A stretch of 64,000 nucleotides of DNA from Mucilaginibacter glaciei (GCF_014773245.1 NZ_JACWMX010000001.1:496001-560000), one strand, 5' to 3'. Shown: positions 42,873 to 52,756, numbered from the stretch's first letter. The notes: generated by a model not told the origin, from the letters alone. Numbers and translations: made by a program.

Positions 42873-43049
42873 ATGGGGGTATTCGTACAATATTTTAATT
42901 GTGCAAAATTAAACAAATAAAGTTTGCGAGGGTTGTAATAACCAATATTGCATTGAAAAGGTTTAATTGTTATTAATTTGGGGGTTTTGCGTGCAAATAG
43001 ATTTTAGATACTTAAATTCACGCCGTAAACCTGCAAAATAGGGCTTACA

Positions 43050-43057
43050 TAAATTTG
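43050..43057 (+). promoter_or_regulatory. -7 box upstream of ppc
   Basis: TAAATTTG is an exact TAnnTTTG match, 16 bases before the ppc ATG. I see no clear -33 TTG at the right distance. Confidence 0.5.
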
Positions 43058-43073
43058 CCAAACCTGTATTATT

Positions 43074-45647
43074 ATGCTATCTACCCAAAGGCTCAGCCAA
43101 AGAGAAACAACATTTAATTATGAGGTTGTAAAACGTTTTGAACTTTATAACAGCCTTTTTCAAACGCTCCCTTTTTACCAGGTTAAGGATACAGGTATCC
43201 TGCTGCCATTTTTTAGTTCGCATTGCGATAAGGAAGTTGCCGGTAATAATTCGCCGTCAGACATTATCGAATCATTCTTCAAAAAATACGTACCGGACAT
43301 CGATCATCGCGAGCAGCTGAACCGCCTATTTCGTTTTATCCAATACATAGAGCGGCAGGTTGTTTTATTTGACGCCATCGAAGATTCATCGTTTAGCAAA
43401 GTAGGACGGGCAGATGATGCAGGCACCCTGCAAAGCCTTATCCAGCAAGCGGCGGTGAGCGAGCAGGCACGTACAAGCATCAGCGAGCAATTGCAGGATT
43501 TTTCTTTAAGGCTGGTGCTTACCGCTCACCCAACCCAGTTTTACCCGGGTGCTGTTTTAGGTATCATGACCGACCTGATAGAGGCGCTTAAAACGAACGA
43601 CATTACCAGTATTGATATTTTATTGCAGCAATTAGGTAAAACGCCTTTCTTTAACAAAACGTCGCCAACGCCTGTAGATGAGGCGGTTAGCCTGGTTTGG
43701 TTTTTAGAGAATATCTTTTACCATGCACTATCGGGCATCCAAGCCAAACTGGAGGATGAGTTTGCTTTAGATGGCAGCCATCAGGTATTAGAACTTGGTT
43801 TTTGGCCGGGCGGCGACAGGGACGGTAACCCGAACGTAACCACCGAGTCGACCCGCGAGGTGGCAAATTTATTAAGGCAAATCATTTACCGCTGCTATTA
43901 TCGCGATTTCCGGGTTTTAAAGCGCCGAATCACTTTCCGCGGCTTTGCAGATGATATCAGCAAGCTGGAAAAATTGCTATATGATAATGCATTCAACCCG
44001 CAGGATAAACCAAAGGACTTGCAGCCCGAAATGCTTACGCTGCTCAGGTCGATGCGCGAAACATTGGTAACAAGTCATGATAGTTTGTTTGTGGATATCC
44101 TGGATAATATGATCCAGAAAGTACAATTATTTGGGTCATATTTTGCCACACTGGATATCAGGCAGGATAGTCGCGTATTGCGCGATGTATTTAAATACTG
44201 CACCAAAAATATCTATACCGGGGTGCCTAAAGAGTATCACGACCAAAACGAAGAAACCAAAATAAAAAGCCTTCCGTTTAACCAGGCCGATTTTAAATGC
44301 CCGGAAACCGAAGATGATATGACCCGCGACACGCTGGATACCATCCGGCTGATGAAACAGATCCAGGTCAGTAACGGCGAAAAAGGCTGCCAGCGCTTTA
44401 TTATCAGCAATTGCCAGCAGGCGTCAGATATTTTGCAGTTGATAGATCTGTTTTTGTGGAGCGGTTGGGAAAAGGATAAGCTGAGTGTTGATTTTATGCC
44501 ATTGTTTGAAACCGTGAACGATTTGAAACACGCGAGCGATGTGATGGAGAAGCTATATACGCACTCGTTTTACAAAACTCACTTAAAAAGACGCGGAAAC
44601 AAACAAACCATTATGCTGGGCTTTAGCGATAGTACTAAAGATGGTGGCTATTTAATGGCTAACTGGAGTATCTATAAAGCTAAGGTAGAATTAACAGCCA
44701 TGGCGCGTAAATATGGTATAGCCCTTGCATTTTTTGATGGCAGGGGCGGGCCGCCCGCGCGTGGCGGCGGTAAAACGCATCGGTTTTACGCCTCAATGGG
44801 TAAAGAGATCGCTAACGAGAATATCCAGTTGACTATACAGGGGCAAACAGTAAGCTCGCAATATGGATCGGTAGAGACAGCAAGGTTCAATACCGAACAG
44901 CTGATCAACGCCGGTATCACATCGGCTTTGCACCCCAACCATCACGATCTGCTGGACGATAAGCATAAGGCGTTGATAGCCGACATGGCAGACGCCAGCC
45001 ACCATTTATTTCTCGCATTGCGCGAAGACCCTTTGTTTGTAGAATATTTGGAGAAATTCAGTCCGCTGAAATTGCTGTCACAGATCAATATCAGTAGCAG
45101 GCCCACCAAGCGTAATGCGGGCGCCAAAATGAAACTCGAAGACCTCCGGGCAATTAGCTTTGTAACCTCATGGAGCCAGCTAAAACAAAGCATCCCCGGT
45201 TTTTACGGCATGGGTACCGCATTAAAGAAAATGAAAGACGAGGGTAAATGGCAGGAGGTAAAGGATCTGTACTATTCATCAGGTTTTTTTAAGACCATGC
45301 TGGATAACTGTATGATGTCGATGTCTAAATCAGATTTCCGCGTGACAGCCTATCTGGAAAACGACGAAAAATTTGGTCAGTTTTGGAAAGGCCTGCGCGA
45401 TGAATTTGAATTAACCAAAAGCCTTTTATTAGAGTTGACCGATAGCAGCGTGATCATGGAGGAGTTCCCGGTAGAACGTCGCTCTATTGCTATCCGCGAG
45501 AAAATTGTATTGCCGCTGGTTATTATTCAGCATTATGCCCTACAGTTATTAAATAAAACTGATGATGAAGAAATGTCCGCAATTTATAATAAGCTGGTAA
45601 TCCGTACTGTATACGGAATTATTAACGCGGGTAGGAATTTGGTATAG
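43074..45647 (+). CDS. ppc: Phosphoenolpyruvate carboxylase
   Basis: 857 residues. Bicarbonate addition to PEP to give oxaloacetate, an anaplerotic step. Motifs: LTAHPTQFYPG with the catalytic His near 155, FWPGGDRDGNPNVT near 243-256, LGFSDSTKDGGYLMANW near 520, and FFDGRGGPPARGGG near 560 with the conserved Gly-rich loop and arginines. C-terminus ends AGRNLV, close to the usual NTG ending. Length is slightly below the 880-930 of most PEPC. Single gene with its own terminator. Confidence 0.96.
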   Translation: MLSTQRLSQRETTFNYEVVKRFELYNSLFQTLPFYQVKDTGILLPFFSSHCDKEVAGNNSPSDIIESFFKKYVPDIDHREQLNRLFRFIQYIERQVVLFDAIEDSSFSKVGRADDAGTLQSLIQQAAVSEQARTSISEQLQDFSLRLVLTAHPTQFYPGAVLGIMTDLIEALKTNDITSIDILLQQLGKTPFFNKTSPTPVDEAVSLVWFLENIFYHALSGIQAKLEDEFALDGSHQVLELGFWPGGDRDGNPNVTTESTREVANLLRQIIYRCYYRDFRVLKRRITFRGFADDISKLEKLLYDNAFNPQDKPKDLQPEMLTLLRSMRETLVTSHDSLFVDILDNMIQKVQLFGSYFATLDIRQDSRVLRDVFKYCTKNIYTGVPKEYHDQNEETKIKSLPFNQADFKCPETEDDMTRDTLDTIRLMKQIQVSNGEKGCQRFIISNCQQASDILQLIDLFLWSGWEKDKLSVDFMPLFETVNDLKHASDVMEKLYTHSFYKTHLKRRGNKQTIMLGFSDSTKDGGYLMANWSIYKAKVELTAMARKYGIALAFFDGRGGPPARGGGKTHRFYASMGKEIANENIQLTIQGQTVSSQYGSVETARFNTEQLINAGITSALHPNHHDLLDDKHKALIADMADASHHLFLALREDPLFVEYLEKFSPLKLLSQINISSRPTKRNAGAKMKLEDLRAISFVTSWSQLKQSIPGFYGMGTALKKMKDEGKWQEVKDLYYSSGFFKTMLDNCMMSMSKSDFRVTAYLENDEKFGQFWKGLRDEFELTKSLLLELTDSSVIMEEFPVERRSIAIREKIVLPLVIIQHYALQLLNKTDDEEMSAIYNKLVIRTVYGIINAGRNLV

Positions 45648-45663
45648 TATTAAAATTTAATTT

Positions 45664-45699
45664 TAATAGCGGCATCTTAAAGATGCTGCTATTTTTTTT
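45664..45699 (+). terminator. Terminator of ppc
   Basis: AATAGC-G-GCATCT and AGATGC-T-GCTATT pair (one mismatch) around TAA, followed by eight T. Confidence 0.9.
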
Positions 45700-45803
45700 C
45701 ATCAAAATTTCACCGAATGCTAACAATATCATTACATTGTAAATTATTATAAACCGTACGGCGCTAACTTTGTTGTACCACTATTATAACCTCTATATAT
45801 ACG

Positions 45804-46337
45804 ATGAAAAGATCATTCTGCATTGCTATAACGTTAGTGGTATTATTTGCAGCGCAAGCTTGTAACGATACCCGGAAAGCCAAAAATTATAACGACCGTA
45901 CCCTTGTTGACGATACCGGTATTGCACTCATAAAAGATGGGTTGGAATCTGGCAATACTGAAGTGATGCTATCTCAACTGGCCGAAAAGCAATCGCAAAA
46001 TACAAAGGTTAAGGAGTTTGCCAAAATGATGATAAACGATCATACTGCTTTAGGGGAGGAGCTTAAGAAATTGGCTACCGATAAACACGTAAGTTTGACA
46101 GATACCTTGAACCAGGAACATAAACTGTTAATTGATAGCCTGGCCACAAAAACTGGTGCCGATTTTGACCATAGCTATATGCAAGCCATGGTGATAGATC
46201 ATGAAAAAGCCGTTAAAACGTTTAGGGCGGCATCGAAAAACACGGATGCGTCAGTAAATAAACTGGCTACCAAAACCTTACCGCAGTTGGAAGGACATTT
46301 GGAAGAAGCAAATAAGATTTGCGCGATGTTAAAATAG
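45804..46337 (+). CDS. DUF4142 family lipoprotein
   Basis: 177 residues. Signal peptide with lipobox AQAC (C20). The rest is an all-helical bundle like DUF4142 (ferritin-like layout): GIALIKDGLESGNTEVMLSQLAEKQSQN, VKEFAKMMINDHTALGEELKKLA, and DFDHSYMQAMVIDHEKAVKTF (each by position 43-140). Histidines in MMINDH and MVIDHE are typical. Exported helical bundle proteins of this kind are common in soil Bacteroidota and proteobacteria; function unknown. Confidence 0.88.
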   Translation: MKRSFCIAITLVVLFAAQACNDTRKAKNYNDRTLVDDTGIALIKDGLESGNTEVMLSQLAEKQSQNTKVKEFAKMMINDHTALGEELKKLATDKHVSLTDTLNQEHKLLIDSLATKTGADFDHSYMQAMVIDHEKAVKTFRAASKNTDASVNKLATKTLPQLEGHLEEANKICAMLK

Positions 46338-46360
46338 AATTTGCATCACACATTAAACAC

Positions 46361-46391
46361 ACAGGCGTAGTTATCAACTGCGCCTTTTTTG
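46361..46391 (+). terminator. Terminator of the DUF4142 gene
   Basis: AGGCGTAGTT and AACTGCGCCT pair (one G-T pair) around a short loop, followed by TTTTTT. The remaining bases up to 46553 are AT-rich leader of the next gene. Confidence 0.8.
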
Positions 46392-46553
46392 TTTAAGGTT
46401 ATTTTTAATTAATAGGAGGGTCTATACAATAAACGATAACAGATTTAAAAATCAAGGGTATGATAACATATTGCAAACTGAATAAATAACAAATAGCGTA
46501 TATCAGTTGTTAAAGATTCAGCGTTTAGACTAAAACAGCGTTTACACCCTTTT

Positions 46554-47315
46554 ATGAAAAAAATATTTACAATTTTATTTGTTGCTGGCGTAATCATCGG
46601 CACAACTACTGTTAAGGCACAGTCTACCAAATCAAGTATGGAAGACCGTTTCTTTAAAAAAGATATCTCAGGTGCGGCATTGCTGCAGGTAGGCTATCGC
46701 CAAACAGATCTTAGCCAGCTAAATGGTTACCTTGCCCAAAATGGTATTCCGGCCATATCTAATAACAACTATTGGATAAATGCAGCCATGCAAAAAGTTT
46801 ACAAGAAATGGATTACAGAGCATGGTATCGGTTTTACCATCCCTAACTCGTCAGAAGCTAACGGCATCAAGGCCCGTTATTCACAAGCTGCGCTTTTTCT
46901 GAGGTTTGGTTATAATTTATCTAAATCTTCCAACTTTCAGATGTATCCATTCGCTGGCGTCAGTGCAAATTTAGCCATGTTTAACATTAAGGATAAAACA
47001 GGTATTGAGAGTACCCCGAATTTTGCGCAGGAAATTTTAAATAAAACTTCCAGCAAAACACTTTATCAAACCAAATTAGGTGTTGACCTGGGTTTAGGGT
47101 TTGATTACTTGTTCAAAGTGAAATCGAAAGAAATGGAACATATAACTTTGGATAGGAGCATTCCGGTAGGCTTCCGCCTGGGTTACCACATAGGTGCCGC
47201 ACAAAGTGATTTTAAGGTTGACGATCACAAACTAAGCAACGGCCCAACTGATAAGAACAGCGCATTTTTTGCAACGGTTAGTTTTGGGTTAGGTTACCAT
47301 ATAACCAAACGATAA
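46554..47315 (+). CDS. Exported protein, probable outer-membrane beta-barrel
   Basis: 253 residues. Signal peptide KKIFTILFVAGVIIGTTTVKAQ. The mature part alternates hydrophobic and polar residues with aromatic girdles (YSQAALFLRFGYNL, FQMYPFAGVSANLAMF, TLYQTKLGVDLGLGFDYLF, VGFRLGYHIGAAQSDF, and a C-terminal ATVSFGLGYHITKR), consistent with an eight to ten strand barrel. No family name recognised. Single gene with its own terminator. Confidence 0.7.
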   Translation: MKKIFTILFVAGVIIGTTTVKAQSTKSSMEDRFFKKDISGAALLQVGYRQTDLSQLNGYLAQNGIPAISNNNYWINAAMQKVYKKWITEHGIGFTIPNSSEANGIKARYSQAALFLRFGYNLSKSSNFQMYPFAGVSANLAMFNIKDKTGIESTPNFAQEILNKTSSKTLYQTKLGVDLGLGFDYLFKVKSKEMEHITLDRSIPVGFRLGYHIGAAQSDFKVDDHKLSNGPTDKNSAFFATVSFGLGYHITKR

Positions 47316-47334
47316 AGTTAAATCTCCAATGAGG

Positions 47335-47362
47335 ATGGCCCGGATTACCGGGCCATTTTTTT
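47335..47362. terminator. Terminator after the beta-barrel gene
   Basis: ATGGCCCGG-ATTA-CCGGGCCAT is a perfect nine-pair hairpin followed by seven T. Confidence 0.95.
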
Positions 47363-47377
47363 GTGGTCAGTTTATCT

Positions 47378-47417
47378 AAAAATCTCTAATTCTTTAAAAG
47401 AAAATTAGAGATTTTTA
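47378..47417 (-). terminator. AT-rich hairpin after the DUF4268 gene
   Basis: AAAAATCTCTAATT and AATTAGAGATTTTT pair around 12 bases. It lies 17 bases past the stop of the minus-strand DUF4268 gene and likely ends it. A further half copy (AGAGATT) follows at once. Confidence 0.7.
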
Positions 47418-47433
47418 GAGATTATCTGATGCA

Positions 47434-47889
47434 TTAGAACTCAAATGCTGCTTTCGCATTGTTCCAGAATTCATCCAGCGCAACGATGCGGGGTTTGAAA
47501 AAGGAGATAAGTTTAGGCCAGTCGCCTTGTTGGTAAATGCTTACCGGGCCTGTTTCTTTTACTATTCGGCTGATTGTTTTTCCGTAATTATCGGTGGTAT
47601 GTAACTGCCAGTCCCAATCTTCGGCCAGGCTGCTGCGCAGCATGGTTTTGTAGGTAGCAAATTGCTCGAAAAATAGCTGCTGTAGCTCTTTGTCAGGGTG
47701 GTTCATTTCGATAGCTATGGTAGCTAATTTATTGTCAGCCTGCATTTTAAAGTTAATATGCTTAACGCCGGTTTTATAATTCACCCAGTTGGTCCGCAAG
47801 CCATCGGCCGAAAGTACCGGCTGCATATATTGCCCGAACGCCGTCCAAAAAGCTTGTTTAAATTGTGATGCCTGTTCTTTACTGTACAT
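47434..47889 (-). CDS. DUF4268 domain protein
   Basis: 151 residues covering one DUF4268 domain: FWTAFGQYMQPVLSADG near the N-terminus, INFKMQADNKLATIAIEM in the middle and DWPKLISFFKPRIVALDEFW near the C-terminus. No signal peptide. The domain is found alone or at the C-terminus of nuclease-like proteins; the function is not known. Bacteroidota often carry this stand-alone form. Divergent from the SMP-30 gene. Confidence 0.85.
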   Translation of the reverse strand: MYSKEQASQFKQAFWTAFGQYMQPVLSADGLRTNWVNYKTGVKHINFKMQADNKLATIAIEMNHPDKELQQLFFEQFATYKTMLRSSLAEDWDWQLHTTDNYGKTISRIVKETGPVSIYQQGDWPKLISFFKPRIVALDEFWNNAKAAFEF

Positions 47890-48015
47890 ACTTTGTTAAA
47901 ATGCCTGTTTGAAATTATTAATAGGGTTAAACATAAAGTAATAATTATAAAAGCCCCAATTAATTACCCATTAAAACCCCTGCCGATTATTTACATTAGC
48001 AAACCAATTATTGCT

Positions 48016-48909
48016 ATGAAAATCAACATCACAAGCTATATCATCTGTTTATCGCTATTTGTATCAGCAGCGTTCGCCCAGCAGGAAAACCTATATGATA
48101 CCCTGAGTAAGCCAAAACTGATATCAAGGCAATTCAAATTTACAGAAGGCCCCGCAGTTGATAAAAAAGGGAATATTTTTTTTACCGATCAACCTAATAA
48201 CAAGATCTGGAAATATAATACCGAAGGAAAGCTGTCCATCTTTTTGGATAGCGCTGGCAGAGCCAATGGAACATACTTTGATAAAAAAGGGAATCTGATT
48301 GTTTGTGCCGATGAGCATGATCAGCTATGGTCGGTTAGCCCGGATAAGAAGGTGAAAGTGCTGATTAAAGACTACCAAGGCTTTTTACTGAACGGGCCTA
48401 ACGATCTTTGGGTGCGCCCCAACGGCGATATATACATAACCGACCCCTATTACCAACGCCCGTGGTGGACACGTACGAAGCCCGACCTGCTCGATCAAAA
48501 AGTGTTTTATTTACCCAAAGGTGCAACCCAGCCTGTTCCGTTAGATGATAGTTTAAAACGCCCAAACGGTATTGTGGGGACACCTGATGGAAAAACATTG
48601 TATGTGGCAGATATAGGCGATAGTAAGATCTATAAATACAGTATTAAGGCAGACGGTACGTTGGCTAACAAAAAAGTTCACCTCAGGCAGGGGGCTGATG
48701 GTATGACACTTGATGCCCTGGGCAATCTATACCTGGCAGGTAATGGCATCGCTATTTTTAACCCGCAAGGTATCCAGATAGGGCATATCGAGATCCCGGA
48801 ACCCTGGAGCGCAAACGTATGTTTCGGCGGCAAAAACCGCGACCTGCTTTTTATCACAGCATCTACAGCAATCTATACCCTTAAAATGAATGTAAAAGGA
48901 GTTGAATAG
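48016..48909 (+). CDS. SMP-30/gluconolactonase family exported hydrolase
   Basis: 297 residues from the ATG at 48016, which opens a signal peptide (KINITSYIICLSLFVSAAFAQ); the longer TTG frame is not needed. Six-bladed propeller of the SMP-30/LRE family: FTEGPAVDKKGNIFFTDQPNNKIW gives the metal-binding Glu (position about 43), NGPNDLWVRPNGDIYITDP the Asn/Asp ligands, and LKRPNGIVGTPDGKTLYVADIGD the last site. It probably hydrolyses a sugar lactone or related ester in the periplasm. Stands alone. Confidence 0.9.
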   Translation: MKINITSYIICLSLFVSAAFAQQENLYDTLSKPKLISRQFKFTEGPAVDKKGNIFFTDQPNNKIWKYNTEGKLSIFLDSAGRANGTYFDKKGNLIVCADEHDQLWSVSPDKKVKVLIKDYQGFLLNGPNDLWVRPNGDIYITDPYYQRPWWTRTKPDLLDQKVFYLPKGATQPVPLDDSLKRPNGIVGTPDGKTLYVADIGDSKIYKYSIKADGTLANKKVHLRQGADGMTLDALGNLYLAGNGIAIFNPQGIQIGHIEIPEPWSANVCFGGKNRDLLFITASTAIYTLKMNVKGVE

Positions 48910-48925
48910 CTTTAAAACTTACTCG

Positions 48926-50101
48926 TTATTTTTTGCGCTGCGATTTCTCCCAGGCGGCGTTCTGTGATTTTTTAAAATACCGGATAATGCCCATAAACAC
49001 CGCATAGTTCATGATGCAAAAATAGTAGGGTATAAATAAAGCTTTAACCCTTAATTGCCTTTTCTCCAATATAAAACCCAAAATTGCCGACAGGTAAAAA
49101 ATCACCTGCCCTGCAAATAGCACGCTGTAAAACCATCCGTCGCCTGCAAAGGCTAAAGCCAGGTTAGCCAAGAAGGCGATGATCATAAAAAAGGGTGTAA
49201 CCGTCCACCTTAATACCCGGTGGCTTACATATTGGAAAGACAAAATTGGATATTTGAACGAGAATAACAGGGGTTTTAGTCGCAAAACCGATTGGATGCC
49301 GCCCGCAGCTATCCTGATTTTACGTTTTAATTCCTCAACAACATTTTCTGAAGCATTTTCTAAGGCATAGGCATCAGGCTCATATACAATACGATATCCT
49401 TGCGCTGCTATCAGCATAGAGATCATAAAATCGTCCAGAATGGTGTCCGGCTCTACGTTTTGATAAAGATTGCGCCTCACGCTGAACAATTCGCCTGCTG
49501 CACCCACCACAGAGTATAACTCTGAGTCCCATTTTTTTAAGGTCGATTCATATTTCCAATAAAAACCTTCGCCTGCCGCGCTCGCATCGGCATTTTCATC
49601 TATCTGTACACGTTTTTCACCGGCCACCGCACCCACGGTTGCGTCGCTGTAATGCCGGCAAATGCGGGTCATGGCCTCTTTGTTCAAAAAAGTATTGGCG
49701 TCGGTAAAAACCACCACTTCGGTAGTTACATACTCCATAGCCCTGTGTATGGCAGCTATTTTGCCGGCACGCTCGGGCCTGTGCAATAATTGTATTTCGG
49801 GATACTGGCTAATAATATCTGCAGTCTTATCGTCAGACCCATCGGTCACAAATAAAAACTTCAGTTTGCCTGCAGGGTAGTTAAGCGCGAGGCAATTTGC
49901 AATCTTGTCGGCCATGTAATGCTCTTCGTTGTAGGCAGCAACAACCAGGGTACATTCAGGGAGTTCCTCGTCGGCCACAACCAGTAGTACAGGTTTGCCC
50001 TTAAAGGCCCGTTTTAGTTTGATGATAAAATACAGCAAAATGCCGTAGCCTACGTAAGTGTAAAAGGCAATAAAAAGGCTAACCCAAAATACTATTTTCA
50101 T
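48926..50101 (-). CDS. Family 2 glycosyltransferase, membrane bound
   Basis: 391 residues. N-terminal membrane segment (2-24), then a GT-A domain: TLVVAAYNEEHYMADKI near 52, VVFTDANTFLNKEAM near 130 (DxN in place of DxD), ILDDFMISMLIAAQGYRI near 220 with the ED/DD acceptor motif, and RKIRIAAGGIQS near 265. Three C-terminal membrane segments (about 285-375). This layout is that of processive or polyisoprenyl-linked sugar transferases (BcsA/NodC-like). Overlaps the upstream glycosyltransferase by four bases (ATGA). Probably makes a surface polysaccharide. Confidence 0.87.
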   Translation of the reverse strand: MKIVFWVSLFIAFYTYVGYGILLYFIIKLKRAFKGKPVLLVVADEELPECTLVVAAYNEEHYMADKIANCLALNYPAGKLKFLFVTDGSDDKTADIISQYPEIQLLHRPERAGKIAAIHRAMEYVTTEVVVFTDANTFLNKEAMTRICRHYSDATVGAVAGEKRVQIDENADASAAGEGFYWKYESTLKKWDSELYSVVGAAGELFSVRRNLYQNVEPDTILDDFMISMLIAAQGYRIVYEPDAYALENASENVVEELKRKIRIAAGGIQSVLRLKPLLFSFKYPILSFQYVSHRVLRWTVTPFFMIIAFLANLALAFAGDGWFYSVLFAGQVIFYLSAILGFILEKRQLRVKALFIPYYFCIMNYAVFMGIIRYFKKSQNAAWEKSQRKK

Positions 50102-51021
50102 GAAGTTTTATTAAGTGTGTAACCTAAATCGTTACTGTTTTTGCGATGTGTAATGTTCCACCAGATAGCGCGTAGCAGCAGGCCTACAAAGTTGAAACGT
50201 TTTTCTTTTATGTAATTAATAATATTACGGGGCGATACCACCAGCAAAAAGTAAACGTAAAATACAAATGCTTTAAATGCCGGTGCATTTTTACGGATAA
50301 AAAGTATGCGGTTGCGGTTCATAAAATACTCCTTAACCGGGCTATTTTTGCCAACGCTGATAGATTCTTTATGAAATATAACGGCATCACCACGCACCCA
50401 GGCCTGGTAACCAGCCCGGTTAATGCGCTCGCCCCAATCTACTTCTTCAAAATATAGAAAGAAGTTTTCGGCCATTAGTCCGGCTTTTTCTGTAGCAGAC
50501 CGTTTTATTATCATGGCTGCACCATGGCAATAGCCCGTTTGCCCTTTTAAGTTATCAAACTGGCCGTTGTCTGTTTGCCCTTTACCTATTGCATGATTAC
50601 GGCCTGTGTAGTAATCAACCAAAGTAAAGCCCGCATATTGTATGGTGTTTTTATTACTGTAATATTTAATGAGCGGGGATATGATGCCAACGTGCGGCTC
50701 GCTATCCAGAACATCAACCAGTTTCTGTATAAGGCCCGGCGTAAATTCGGTGTCGTTATTCACCAAAAAAAAGTAGTCGCCCGTAGCATTTTCAATACCT
50801 AAATTATTGCCCCCGGCGAAACCCCTGTTAACTTTCGAGCGTATAAAAGTAACGTCGGGGTATTTAAGTTTCCAATGGGGTACCGGGTTTACCGCGCTGG
50901 CATTGTCAACAACAATTATTTCGACATTATGGTAGGTATTGGTATCCGTTATCGACGTTAAAAGCTCCTCTGTTACATTGGGGTGATTGAAATTTACAGT
51001 AATAACAGAGACTCGGGCCAT
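50098..51021 (-). CDS. Family 2 glycosyltransferase (rhamnosyltransferase-like)
   Basis: 307 residues. GT-A domain with ARVSVITVNFNHPNVTEELL at the start, VDNAS near 38, RGFAGGNNLGIENATGDYFFLVNNDTEF near 65-95 (NND as the DxD) and FFLYFEEVDWGERINRAGY near 188-206, the pattern of WbbL/RfbF-type rhamnosyltransferases. One hydrophobic stretch near 253-270. First gene of the pair with the membrane-bound transferase. Confidence 0.9.
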   Translation of the reverse strand: MARVSVITVNFNHPNVTEELLTSITDTNTYHNVEIIVVDNASAVNPVPHWKLKYPDVTFIRSKVNRGFAGGNNLGIENATGDYFFLVNNDTEFTPGLIQKLVDVLDSEPHVGIISPLIKYYSNKNTIQYAGFTLVDYYTGRNHAIGKGQTDNGQFDNLKGQTGYCHGAAMIIKRSATEKAGLMAENFFLYFEEVDWGERINRAGYQAWVRGDAVIFHKESISVGKNSPVKEYFMNRNRILFIRKNAPAFKAFVFYVYFLLVVSPRNIINYIKEKRFNFVGLLLRAIWWNITHRKNSNDLGYTLNKTS

Positions 51022-51090
51022 ACTATACGTTGTTATATTTAAACGGTATAATTATAATAAAAGTTAGGCATTTAACCACCATTTAGCGCA

Positions 51091-51591
51091 TTGGATAATA
51101 AACAAATTGTTGATGAAGTTGCATTGCTGGAGATGAAGGCCGATGAACTGGTAGCCTTACTCCAAAAAGGTATTGTTGGTAAAGACAAAACCCGCGCCAT
51201 ACAAGAGCGTGTATATCATGCGCTTGACAACGAAACCGTGCCGCAGGCAATAGGTGCGTTCACGGAGTTAGATGCCGTTGACGACCGGTTGGAATTATTG
51301 AACGAATTTGAGTTCCTGCTATCGCACCATAAGCTGGATAGTGCCACAACAAGCACCTACCTATCTCAGGAACGTTTAAAAAAAGGTGTCATCGTAGCCA
51401 TAGGCATCATCATGATCACATTAGGTATGGCCATGATCATCATGCCTGCGCCTCCGTATTTTGAAATGTTCACCATCTTTCATTTTAACCAAAACGATGG
51501 TGTAACGTTGATGGACCTGATCGCTTTGCTAATTGTATTTACGGGTGTATATTTGTTTTTGAGTTCTGTGTTGAAAAAACAGTCTGTATAA
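51091..51591 (+). CDS. Small membrane protein of unknown function
   Basis: 166 residues starting with TTG at 51091; upstream in the same frame the next stop is at 51073 with no ATG, and the next Met (51133) would cut an amphipathic helix. N-terminal 100 residues are helical and acidic; two membrane segments follow (VIVAIGIIMITLGMAMIIM about 110-128 and MDLIALLIVFTGVYLFL about 145-162). It is 13 bases before the phosphatase gene and may belong to that cluster. Not recognised. Confidence 0.65.
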   Translation: MDNKQIVDEVALLEMKADELVALLQKGIVGKDKTRAIQERVYHALDNETVPQAIGAFTELDAVDDRLELLNEFEFLLSHHKLDSATTSTYLSQERLKKGVIVAIGIIMITLGMAMIIMPAPPYFEMFTIFHFNQNDGVTLMDLIALLIVFTGVYLFLSSVLKKQSV

Positions 51592-51604
51592 CCTACTTAC
51601 TCTT

Positions 51605-52756
51605 ATGCCGGTATCAAAAAAGATCTTATTAGTTGATGATAACCGGCTGGTGTTAGAAATGATGGGTAAAGCGCTGGATAAAGAGGGCTTTTACTGTATG
51701 AAGGCTATATCGGCAGCTGCTGCTTTGGAAATATTGATTAAGGAGCGACCGGACTTGATCTTGTCCGACTACCATATGCCCGATGTTAACGGGTTTCAGT
51801 TCAGGCAGAATCTTATTGATTCTGAGTTTAGGGATATCCCGTTCATGTTTCTTACATCCGAGGTAGATAACAAGCTGATGCTGGAAGGTATTAACCTGGA
51901 TGCGGTTGATTACATTTTAAAAGATACCCCTATACCCGTTATTGTAACCAAAATAGACAACTTTTTAAGTACCGTTAGGGAGCAGCACGAGCGTACATTA
52001 CAGGAATTAAGTAAGGCTGCAATTGCATTAAATCTCAATTCCATCCCGAAAAAAATACCGGTGGTTAAAGGATTCGATATCGATTTTTGGCATAAGCCTT
52101 ATCAAAATTATCCGGGCGGCGATTTTATTGATTTTATCACCATTAATGATCGTTATACTTTTGTAGTACTGGGCGATGTTATGGGCAAAAAATGGGGTGC
52201 ATGGTATTTCTCGTTCGGTTTTTTAAGTTACATCCGCGCAGCAGTACGCATTTGTGTTGCCGAAGGTAATTACGCGACTAAAAGCATCCTGCAAAAAATA
52301 AATTCGGTGGTATACCATGATCCGGTGGTGAGCGATGTGCTGTCGAGCCTTTCCCTGTTGATGATTGATGCCGAATGCGGAGAGATCAAATACTCCGGAG
52401 CGGGCGATCTGCCTTTACTTTACTATGATGCCTCCGTAGGCCAGAGCCGGCAAATTACTTCATCGGGCATGTTGTTAGGTTTAATGATCGATGGTGACTT
52501 TGATGAGATCGTGATCAAACTGGAAACCGGATACAAATTATATGTCTTAACTGATGGCATAATCGATTTTGAAGGGACAGATGGTAAAAGAACTGATTAT
52601 AACACTTTTGCCCAGGCTATCCAATCATTTTTTAACCAGCCCTTTACAGCCTTTAAAAACAGCGCCTTCCTGAAAGACAAAACGGCCAATCATATTGATG
52701 ACTGCAGCTTAATTTATATTGAAAAAAAATCTGATGATAGTAACAACACAAATTAA
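51605..52756 (+). CDS. Response regulator with PP2C (SpoIIE/RsbU) phosphatase domain
   Basis: 383 residues. Receiver at 1-125 with D11, D12, phosphoacceptor D55 (LSDYHMPD) and switch K106. Then a PP2C phosphatase domain of the SpoIIE type (about 155-375): YPGGDFIDF with the metal-binding Asp, VVLGDVMGKKWGAW, SGAGDLPLLYYD, LTDGIIDFEG and DDCSLIYIEK. Signal input by a kinase outside the window switches dephosphorylation of the STAS protein encoded next. The STAS gene starts 23 bases before its stop. Confidence 0.93.
   Translation: MPVSKKILLVDDNRLVLEMMGKALDKEGFYCMKAISAAAALEILIKERPDLILSDYHMPDVNGFQFRQNLIDSEFRDIPFMFLTSEVDNKLMLEGINLDAVDYILKDTPIPVIVTKIDNFLSTVREQHERTLQELSKAAIALNLNSIPKKIPVVKGFDIDFWHKPYQNYPGGDFIDFITINDRYTFVVLGDVMGKKWGAWYFSFGFLSYIRAAVRICVAEGNYATKSILQKINSVVYHDPVVSDVLSSLSLLMIDAECGEIKYSGAGDLPLLYYDASVGQSRQITSSGMLLGLMIDGDFDEIVIKLETGYKLYVLTDGIIDFEGTDGKRTDYNTFAQAIQSFFNQPFTAFKNSAFLKDKTANHIDDCSLIYIEKKSDDSNNTN

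Noticed and set aside
47893-48015. N-terminal extension of the SMP-30 gene from a TTG
   Set aside because: The ATG at 48016 begins a clean signal peptide; the extension would bury it.
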